Shown here piece after piece: positions 1 through 6,362 of a DNA stretch of 6,362 bases. This DNA comes from Clostridiales bacterium (GTDB taxonomy: Bacteria > Bacillota > Clostridia > Christensenellales > Aristaeellaceae). The position numbers and the translations under genes are program-made. The stretch lies in the NCBI GenBank assembly GCA_004557905.1, contig SFFH01000079.1:1-6362 (forward strand). Reading direction: 5' to 3'. The notes under the pieces are model-generated. The model was not told the DNA's origin, searched no databases, and saw nothing but the letters and a program-made list of their open reading frames with translations. Every line of letters starts with the position of its first letter. Positions within the stretch are counted from its first letter, which is position 1.

Positions 1-1515
1 CGCGACCTGAAGGAGGCGTGCTTCGTCAACCTGCAGAAGCTGAGCCTTGACTATTACAATGTGACCAGCGCAGGCCACAGCCTGTCGCGCGTGATGAGCG
101 ACACGGCGAAGATTGCGGAGGCGACGGCCTGGACGTTCCCGAACATCCTCTGGGCGCTGGCGTACATCCCGGGCGTCTACACCGTGCTGCTGATGCTTGA
201 CGCGCGGCTGGCGCTGACGATGATCGTGCTCGCGCCGCTCGTGGCGGGCTTCACGGTGTACTTCCAAAGAAGGCTGATTGCGCTGAACCGCGAGGTGCGC
301 GCGCAGCATTCGCGCATCACCAGCGGCTACAACGAGGGCATCATGGGCGCGAAGACGAGCAAGACGCTGGCGCTGGAGGACAGGCTCTGCCGCGAGTTTG
401 AGGAGGTCACGGCGAAGTCGGCCCGGGCCGGCATCGCGCACGGGCGCATGCGCGCGATCTATGTGCCGCTGATCGTGCTGTGCGGCACGCTGGCGGCCAG
501 CGCCACGCTGGGCCTGGGCGGCAAGCTGGTGCTGGGCGGCAGGCTGAGCCTGGGCGTGCTGAGTGCATTCATGACGTATGCGCTGAGCCTGTTCCAGCTC
601 TTCCGGCAGACGGCGACGTTCATTTCGGGCATGGTCTCCCTGCAGGCAAACGTGGAGCGCGTGGCGGACCTGATCAGCAGGCAGCCGACGGTCGTAGACA
701 GGCCGGAGGTGCTGGAGAAATACGGCGACTGCTTTGCACCGAAAAAAGAAAACTGGGAACCGATGCGCGGCGAGGTCGATTTTGACGACGTCTCCTTCCA
801 CTACACGGAGGGTGGCGAGGAGGTGCTCTCGCACGTCAGCGTGCATGTGCCGGCGGGCGGCACGGTGGCCCTGGTCGGCGAGACGGGCGCGGGCAAGAGC
901 ACGATGGTGAACCTCGTCTGCCGCTTCTTTGAGCCGACGGGCGGCCGCGTGCTGATCGACGGGCGCGACGTGCAGGAGCGCAGTCAGCTCTGGCTGCACA
1001 GCCACATCGGCTATGTGCTCCAGGAGCCGCACCTGTTCTCCGGCACCATCCGCGAGAACATTCGCTACGGCCGGCCGGAGGCGACGGACGCGGAGGTGGA
1101 AGAGGCGGCTCGCGCCGTGAACGCCGACAAAATCGCGGCGAAGCTGCCAAAGGGCTACGACACGGACGTGGGCGAGTGCGGCGACAAGCTCTCCACCGGC
1201 GAAAAGCAGCTGATCTCCTTTGCGCGCGCGATCATCGCCCGGCCCGCGATCTTCGTGCTCGACGAGGCGACGAGCTCCGTCGATACGGCGACCGAGCAGC
1301 TCATCCAGCAGGCGACGAAGACCCTGATGGAGCACACGACCTCGTTTGTCATTGCCCACAGGCTCTCCACGATCCGCCAGGCGGACATGATCCTGGTGGT
1401 CGAGCACGGCGAAATTGTGGAGCGCGGCACGCACGAGGAGCTGCTCGCCCGGGGCGGCGCGTATTACGAGCTGTATACCACGCAGCTGAGCAAACAGGAG
1501 AAGAATATCTCTTGA
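1..1515 (+). CDS. ABC exporter half-transporter, transmembrane plus ATPase domains (5' partial)
   Basis: The frame is open from base 1, so the start lies upstream; 504 residues are visible against about 580-620 for a full half-transporter. Visible residues 1 to about 230 are the end of an ABC type-1 exporter membrane domain. Hydrophobic segments lie near residues 45-90 and 155-220, with the usual cytoplasmic stretch between them. The ATPase domain begins near residue 257. It has Walker A GETGAGKST (293-301), Q-loop Gln341, signature LSTGE (397-401), Walker B ending in Asp421-Glu422, D-loop SSVD and switch His453. The catalytic Glu is intact, so this is not the degenerate subunit of an asymmetric pair. 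LSTGE in place of LSGGQ is, as I recall, normal for this clostridial group. It should use ATP to export a hydrophobic or peptide-like compound from the inner leaflet; the substrate cannot be told. It may homodimerise or pair with a half-transporter encoded upstream. No terminator follows its stop codon. Confidence 0.93.
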   Translation, partial: RDLKEACFVNLQKLSLDYYNVTSAGHSLSRVMSDTAKIAEATAWTFPNILWALAYIPGVYTVLLMLDARLALTMIVLAPLVAGFTVYFQRRLIALNREVRAQHSRITSGYNEGIMGAKTSKTLALEDRLCREFEEVTAKSARAGIAHGRMRAIYVPLIVLCGTLAASATLGLGGKLVLGGRLSLGVLSAFMTYALSLFQLFRQTATFISGMVSLQANVERVADLISRQPTVVDRPEVLEKYGDCFAPKKENWEPMRGEVDFDDVSFHYTEGGEEVLSHVSVHVPAGGTVALVGETGAGKSTMVNLVCRFFEPTGGRVLIDGRDVQERSQLWLHSHIGYVLQEPHLFSGTIRENIRYGRPEATDAEVEEAARAVNADKIAAKLPKGYDTDVGECGDKLSTGEKQLISFARAIIARPAIFVLDEATSSVDTATEQLIQQATKTLMEHTTSFVIAHRLSTIRQADMILVVEHGEIVERGTHEELLARGGAYYELYTTQLSKQEKNIS

Positions 1516-1540
1516 CTTTTGCCCGGCGCAGCGCTATACT
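1512..1540 (+). promoter_or_regulatory. SigA-type promoter of thrS
   Basis: The -35 box TTGACT (1512-1517) and -10 box TATACT (1535-1540) are separated by exactly 17 bp. Each differs from consensus at one position. Transcription should start near 1546-1548, just before the T-box leader. The -35 box contains the TGA stop codon of the ABC gene (1513-1515), so the two genes are packed without any spacer. Confidence 0.85.
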
Positions 1541-1546
1541 GTCCCT

Positions 1547-1761
1547 ACCTGAAATGACGAAGAAGAGTACCCCTGCAGGGCTGCTTCAAAGAGAGGCGCG
1601 CCGCGGCTGAGAGCGCGCCAGGCACGAGCAGGGCGAAGACCACCTTCCGATCGGGTCGCGAGGCGCGCGATACAGCGGCAAAGAGCACCAATCAGGGTGG
1701 AACCACGGGCAGAGTTTTTTCCGCTCGTCCCTCGAAAACACGCGAGGGACGAGCGTTTTTT
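1547..1761 (+). promoter_or_regulatory. T-box riboswitch leader of thrS (threonine, specifier ACC)
   Basis: This leader senses uncharged tRNA-Thr and allows thrS transcription when threonine charging falls. Stem I can be drawn: GAAG/CTTC at the base (1559-1562 with 1644-1647), CCCTGC/GCAGGG (1571-1576 with 1628-1633), TGCTT/AGGCA (1582-1586 with 1620-1624) and GGCGCGC/GCGCGCC (1595-1601 with 1613-1619). The specifier loop has AGTA (1566-1569) opposite GAA (1635-1637), the usual S-turn partners. Threonine codon ACC (1639-1641) follows, then a purine. A small hairpin TCGCG/CGCGA lies at 1656-1670. The antiterminator is AGGG/CCCT (1694-1697 with 1729-1732) and ACGGGC/GCTCGT (1705-1710 with 1723-1728). 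These enclose the 7-base bulge TGGAACC (1698-1704), whose TGGA would pair with a tRNA ending in TCCA. No obvious Stem II or IIA/B is present in the 46 bases between Stem I and the T-box. The start is inferred from the promoter. Confidence 0.93.
1722..1761 (+). terminator. T-box-controlled intrinsic terminator before thrS
   Basis: A perfect 13-bp stem (1722-1734 with 1743-1755, CGCTCGTCCCTCG against its complement) closes an 8-base loop and is followed by six T (1756-1761). Its 5' arm supplies the bases 1723-1732 that form the 3' side of the T-box antiterminator, so the two structures exclude each other. It should also stop read-through transcripts coming from the ABC gene. Confidence 0.93.
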
Positions 1762-1800
1762 CGTCCCAAAGCAAGTGGGAAAGAAAGAGAGGAATCCTTC

Positions 1801-3564
<1,764 letters not shown>

Positions 3565-3596
3565 ACAGGAAAAAGCAAATAAATGCTAAATCATGC

Positions 3597-3625
3597 TTGA
3601 CAAACGGGCGGCTTTGTCGTATCAT
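3597..3625 (+). promoter_or_regulatory. SigA-type promoter of infC-rpmI-rplT
   Basis: Consensus -35 TTGACA (3597-3602) and -10 TATCAT (3620-3625) are spaced by 17 bp. The start should be near 3632, giving a leader of about 150 bases. The spacer carries the left arm of a perfect 10-bp inverted repeat whose right arm lies in the early leader. Confidence 0.82.
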
Positions 3626-3631
3626 ATTCGG

Positions 3632-3737
3632 GTACGAAGTAGAAGCCGCCCGCTTCTCGCCCGGCATAATTGCGTGACCGCGGCACATGGCATCCTTTTG
3701 CAATGACAAGGAGCGGGTATGCTTACCCGCTCTTTTT
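3632..3737 (+). promoter_or_regulatory. Attenuating leader of infC-rpmI-rplT, candidate L20 leader
   Basis: In Bacillota this operon is often controlled by L20 binding its own leader and favouring termination, as described for B. subtilis. Here the leader holds a hairpin AGAAGC/GCTTCT (3641-3646 with 3652-3657), a long-range ATTGC/GCAAT pairing (3669-3673 with 3700-3704) and a terminator hairpin. Bases 3648-3657 can also pair with 3709-3718 over ten consecutive positions (eight Watson-Crick, two G-T). That pairing would destroy both the first hairpin and the terminator, so the layout is that of a two-state switch. The effector is inferred from gene content; I did not match a covariance model. 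The 5' end is inferred from the promoter. Confidence 0.68.
3711..3737 (+). terminator. Intrinsic terminator (attenuator) in the infC leader
   Basis: A perfect 9-bp stem GAGCGGGTA/TACCCGCTC (3711-3719 with 3724-3732) has the 4-base loop TGCT and is followed by five T (3733-3737). It lies between the promoter and infC, so it must be conditional for the operon to be expressed. It is also the first terminator-like hairpin after thrS. Confidence 0.88.
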
Positions 3738-3762
3738 GTGCTGTGAGGCGCAAAGACCAATT

Positions 3763-3769
3763 GGAGGTG
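3763..3769 (+). promoter_or_regulatory. Ribosome binding site of infC, unusually far from the ATG
   Basis: GGAGGTG (3763-3769) is a strong match to the 16S rRNA tail, but the first in-frame ATG begins at 3783, leaving 13 bases after GGAGGTG. The codons between are ATC, GCA, AAC and CAT. ATC at 3771 would be an IF3-style rare start, but it lies only one base after GGAGGTG. The ATG is therefore preferred. Confidence 0.65.
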
Positions 3770-3782
3770 TATCGCAAACCAT

Positions 3783-4325
3783 ATGGCAGCAGATCTGATG
3801 ATGAACGAGGAAATCCGCGACCGCGAGGTGCGTGTGATCGACCAGAACGGTGAACAGCTGGGCGTTATGCCGACCCGCAAAGCGCTTGAACTGGCCGAAG
3901 AGGCAGGGCTTGATCTGGTGAAGATTGTGCCCGGCGCCAAGCCGCCTGTCTGCAAGCTGATGGACTACGACAAGTACCGTTACGAGCAGGCCAAGAAGGA
4001 ACGCGAGATCCGCAAGAATCAGAAGGTCGTCTCCATCAAGGAGGTGCAGCTCTCCGCCACGATCGAGGAAAATGATATCCAGACCAAGGCGAAGGCTGCC
4101 ATCAAGTTCCTTCAGGGCGGAGACAAGGTCAAGGTTTCGATTCGCTTCCGCGGCCGCCAGATCACCCATCAGGAGATCGGCCTTGCGGTCATGCAGGATT
4201 TCGTCACCCGCGTGAAGGACGTGGCCAATGTGGAGAAGAAGCCGGCAACGGAGGGTCGCCACATGATCATGATCCTTGCGCCGAAGGACCCCAGCAAAGA
4301 AGCCAAACAGGCTCCGAAACAATAA
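3783..4325 (+). CDS. infC: Translation initiation factor IF-3
   Basis: IF3 binds the 30S subunit, keeps it apart from 50S and checks start-codon and initiator-tRNA pairing. The 180 residues are of normal length. The N-terminal domain opens with NEEIRDREVRVID (from residue 8) and has the hallmark PPVCKLMDYDKYRYEQ near residues 55-70; the Gly usual in MDYGK is Asp here. A lysine-rich linker follows (AKKEREIRKNQK), then the C-terminal 30S-binding domain from about residue 85 (VVSIKEVQLS, later FRGRQITHQEIG) to APKDPS. A short Lys/Gln-rich tail ends the protein. It is the first gene of the infC-rpmI-rplT operon, 26 bases before rpmI. The ATG chosen lies far from its Shine-Dalgarno; internal ATGs at 3798 and 3801 are even farther away and would remove residues just before the conserved NEEIR. 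Confidence 0.97.
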   Translation: MAADLMMNEEIRDREVRVIDQNGEQLGVMPTRKALELAEEAGLDLVKIVPGAKPPVCKLMDYDKYRYEQAKKEREIRKNQKVVSIKEVQLSATIEENDIQTKAKAAIKFLQGGDKVKVSIRFRGRQITHQEIGLAVMQDFVTRVKDVANVEKKPATEGRHMIMILAPKDPSKEAKQAPKQ

Positions 4326-4351
4326 AGATCCTGAGAGGAGGATTCCCCCTT

Positions 4352-4549
4352 ATGCCTAAGCAGAAAACTCATCGCGGCGCTGCCAAGCGTTTCAATCTGA
4401 CCAAGCGTGGTCTCGTTAAGCGCGCGAAGGCTTACAAGCGTCACATCCTCAACAAGAAGACCCGCAAAACCAAGCGCAACCTGCGCCGCGCCGCGTATGT
4501 CTCCGAGAGCTACGCCGGCACCGTCAAGAAGCTCATCCCGTACAAGTAA
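4352..4549 (+). CDS. rpmI: 50S ribosomal protein L35 (bL35)
   Basis: A 65-residue, strongly basic protein of the family's usual length, opening with MPKQKTHRGAAKRF and containing the typical RAKAYKRHILNKKTRKTKRNLR core. It binds 23S rRNA in the large subunit. AGGAGG (4336-4341) lies 10 bases before the ATG. It sits between infC and rplT, 26 bases after the first and 30 bases before the second, in the standard operon order. Confidence 0.97.
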   Translation: MPKQKTHRGAAKRFNLTKRGLVKRAKAYKRHILNKKTRKTKRNLRRAAYVSESYAGTVKKLIPYK

Positions 4550-4579
4550 GCACCAGCCAGCAAGGAGGTTCAATCAATC

Positions 4580-4930
<351 letters not shown>

Positions 4931-4946
4931 GTTTATATGTTCTTTC

Positions 4947-4975
4947 AGAGAGTCGGGTTTCCGGCTCTCTTTTTT
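4947..4975 (+). terminator. Intrinsic terminator after rplT
   Basis: AGAGAGTCGG (4947-4956) pairs with CCGGCTCTCT (4961-4970) over 10 bp with one G-T pair and a GTTT loop, followed by a run of T to 4975. This is the only unconditional-looking terminator in the window and marks the end of infC-rpmI-rplT. Confidence 0.92.
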
Positions 4976-4992
4976 GCCATATAGGAGATTGC

Positions 4993-5076
4993 GTGAAAAA
5001 TCGTGCAGCGAGCATCAAGCGGCTTGACATGGCAAAGCGGTTCGGAAGCGGGAACGGTCCCTGGCTGCTTTTATGA
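4993..5076 (+). CDS. Possible 27-residue small ORF, weakly supported
   Basis: A GTG at 4993 follows AGGAG (4983-4987) by five bases and opens a 27-codon frame ending in TGA (5074-5076). The product would be basic in its first two thirds (KNRAASIKRLDMAKRFGS) and end in hydrophobic GPWLLL. I do not recognise it. It lies just after the rplT terminator and before the next promoter. No convincing promoter of its own was found. The reading may be chance, since a frame this short is expected often. Confidence 0.2.
   Translation: MKNRAASIKRLDMAKRFGSGNGPWLLL
5015..5027 (+). repeat. 13-bp dyad upstream of the glycosyltransferase promoter
   Basis: TCAAGC-G-GCTTGA is a perfect palindrome around one central base. 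The half-site TCAAG/CTTGA occurs again at 5109-5113 and 5122-5126, around the -35 box. This could be an operator, but the second pair partly reflects the -35 sequence itself. Confidence 0.35.
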
Positions 5077-5109
5077 GAAGCAGTCCTGACGGTGCGGGGA
5101 CGATGGGTC

Positions 5110-5138
5110 TTGACAAACAACTCAAGTGATGTCATATT
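5110..5138 (+). promoter_or_regulatory. SigA-type promoter of the glycosyltransferase gene
   Basis: Consensus -35 TTGACA (5110-5115) and -10 CATATT (5133-5138) are 17 bp apart, with a TGT extended -10 just before the hexamer. The start should be near 5145, giving a leader of about 33 bases. The -10 is the weaker element with two mismatches, so moderate strength is likely. Confidence 0.72.
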
Positions 5139-5177
5139 GGGTATATCATACGGGTGAGAGAACAAAGGAGAAGAACG

Positions 5178-6362
5178 ATGGGGATGATCAGCCGTTTTGT
5201 GTTTCTGCCGCTGACAATCTGTCTGCTGGTGATCACATTCAATGAAAAGCTCCGCAGGCGGGTGATTGCGATGAAGGGCATCGCCGCTCTGGAGAACAGG
5301 CTCGGCGGATTGGAAAGGCTGTACTGGCTGGCGTTTGCGCTGATCATGGCGGCAGGCGTCTTTACGCGCTGCTATCGCTTCCTGGAGCTGCCGTTGGGCG
5401 TCAATCAGGACGGGACGCTTGCGGCTGCGGAGGCGTATTGTCTGGCGATGGACGGCACGGATCAATATGGCAGAAGCTGGCCGACGTACTTTGAGGCGTG
5501 GAAATTTTCACAGATGTCCACCCTCTATTCCTGCCTGATGATTCCGTTTATCAAGGTGCTGGGCCTGAGCAAGCTCACGCTCCGGCTGCCGATGCTCCTG
5601 GTGAGCCTGGCCATGCTGCCACTGATCTGGGATTTCGCCCGGCGGATTGCGGGCAAGGAATTTGCGCTTTGCGTGCTGCTGATTGCAGCGACAAGCCCCT
5701 GGCAAATCCTGCAGAGCCGGTGGGCGCTTGAGGCCAATCTGATGCCGCATGTGCTGCTCACGGGCATGTACCTGCTGTATCTGGGCCGCGAAAAGCGATG
5801 GGCGCTGTATCTGTCCATGGTCTTCTTTGCGCTTACGCCGTATGCTTACGGCGTGGCATGCTTTGTCACGCCGGTGATTCTCGTATGCGCTGCTGCGTTT
5901 TATCTGGCCCGCCGAAAAGCGAATGTGCCGGATGTGATTGTCTGCGTGCTCATCTTTGCGGGCATTGCCGGGCCCCCCATCACGATGCCCTTCTTTGAAA
6001 AATCGCTGCGCTCCAACGACATGGCGTTCACGCAGGAAAACCCCTATTTCCAGATGCTATGGAACTTCCTGCCGCACCTGTACACATGGCTGTGCGTGGG
6101 AACCCCGGAGCCCTACAGCGCGCTGCCCTGGACGCATTCCGCCTATCTGTTCATGCCGCCGGTCTTCCTTGTCGGCATTTACAGCATGTGGAGCAAGCGC
6201 CGTGCATTGGCGCTTCGCGGAGAGGAGTGCCCTCTGCGCGATGGCGGGATGCTGCTGCTCATCTGGCTGGGCGCGGCCATGTTCTGCGGCTTGATGATCG
6301 GCGGCGTGATCAACCGGAACAATGCTGTATTCTATCCGCTGATGATGCTGGGCGGCTGGACG
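5178..6362 (+). CDS. GT-C fold membrane glycosyltransferase, PMT/ArnT-like (3' partial)
   Basis: The frame opens at ATG 5178, seven bases after AAAGGAG (5164-5170), and continues for 395 codons to the window edge without a stop. The protein is very hydrophobic with many membrane spans. It shows the layout of the PMT/ArnT (GT39/GT83) type. After a membrane segment near residues 49-62 comes an outer loop with NQDG (Asp78, the usual place of the catalytic or metal-binding Asp). Next come LRLP (135-138), SPWQ (173-176), the R-x3-E-x-N pattern (Arg181, Glu185, Asn187) and NRNN (379-382) near the end. Such enzymes move a sugar from a polyprenyl-phosphate carrier to an acceptor on the outer face of the membrane; donor and acceptor are unknown. 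An extra N-terminal membrane segment (about 5-21) and a basic loop (KLRRR, 24-28) precede the usual first span. It has its own promoter and is separated from rplT by a terminator. Confidence 0.85.
   Translation, partial: MGMISRFVFLPLTICLLVITFNEKLRRRVIAMKGIAALENRLGGLERLYWLAFALIMAAGVFTRCYRFLELPLGVNQDGTLAAAEAYCLAMDGTDQYGRSWPTYFEAWKFSQMSTLYSCLMIPFIKVLGLSKLTLRLPMLLVSLAMLPLIWDFARRIAGKEFALCVLLIAATSPWQILQSRWALEANLMPHVLLTGMYLLYLGREKRWALYLSMVFFALTPYAYGVACFVTPVILVCAAAFYLARRKANVPDVIVCVLIFAGIAGPPITMPFFEKSLRSNDMAFTQENPYFQMLWNFLPHLYTWLCVGTPEPYSALPWTHSAYLFMPPVFLVGIYSMWSKRRALALRGEECPLRDGGMLLLIWLGAAMFCGLMIGGVINRNNAVFYPLMMLGGWT

Noticed and set aside
1189..1203. LSTGE in the ABC gene as a degenerate, inactive signature motif
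   Set aside because: The key Ser and Gly are kept, Walker A, Walker B Glu and switch His are intact, and LSTGEKQL is as I recall common in clostridial exporters.
1764..1780. TCCCA/TGGGA hairpin between the T-box terminator and thrS
   Set aside because: Only five pairs with a 7-base loop and no T run; too weak to call as a regulatory element.
3723..4322. 199-codon open frame on the - strand opposite infC
   Set aside because: Exact antisense of IF3 coding sequence with no recognisable domain; a codon-bias shadow.
5024..5052. Second TTGACA at 5024-5029 as a promoter
   Set aside because: The bases 17 bp downstream are AGCGGG, nothing like a -10 box, and no suitable hexamer lies at 16-18 bp spacing.
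5144..5149. TATCAT at 5144-5149 as the -10 box of the glycosyltransferase promoter
   Set aside because: It would leave a 28-bp spacer from TTGACA; CATATT with an extended -10 fits at 17 bp.
5498..5998. Several short frames on both strands within 5498-6294
   Set aside because: The single long frame from 5178 to the right edge explains this region with a coherent membrane protein; the short frames overlap it out of frame.

Overview
The window (6362 bases, all recognisable genes on the + strand, GC-rich at roughly 60% by eye) looks like a core chromosomal segment of a GC-rich member of the Clostridia (Bacillota). This rests on a tRNA-dependent T-box riboswitch in front of thrS, an attenuated leader in front of infC-rpmI-rplT, strong GGAGG Shine-Dalgarno sites, SigA-type promoters, and a clostridial style of ABC exporter and GT-C glycosyltransferase. 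I cannot assign a genus from sequence alone.

Layout. 1-1515: 3' part of an ABC exporter half-transporter (start outside the window). 1512-1800: thrS promoter, whose -35 overlaps the ABC stop codon, followed by a threonine T-box leader with specifier ACC, a T-box bulge and a mutually exclusive terminator. 1801-3564: thrS, threonyl-tRNA synthetase without most of the usual N-terminal TGS domain. 3565-3782: infC promoter and a leader with an intrinsic terminator and a well-matched alternative (antiterminator) pairing, a candidate L20-type autoregulatory leader. 3783-4930: infC (IF3), rpmI (L35), rplT (L20). 4947-4975: rplT terminator. 4976-5177: a short stretch with a weak 27-codon ORF, a 13-bp dyad and a SigA-type promoter. 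5178-6362: a multi-spanning GT-C membrane glycosyltransferase that runs off the right edge without a stop.

How it fits together. thrS-infC-rpmI-rplT is a translation cluster found in many bacteria. Each half has its own strong promoter with 17-bp spacing and its own conditional terminator: thrS should respond to uncharged tRNA-Thr, and the ribosomal-protein operon probably to free L20. I see no ordinary terminator after the ABC gene or after thrS, so the two leader attenuators are the only visible barriers to read-through. The flanking ABC exporter and glycosyltransferase are envelope functions with no evident link to translation.

I do not see a new defence, mobile or biosynthetic system here. 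The points most worth checking are the TGS-less ThrRS, the compact Thr T-box without a visible Stem II, the alternative pairing in the infC leader, and a perfect 10-bp inverted repeat flanking the infC -10 element.
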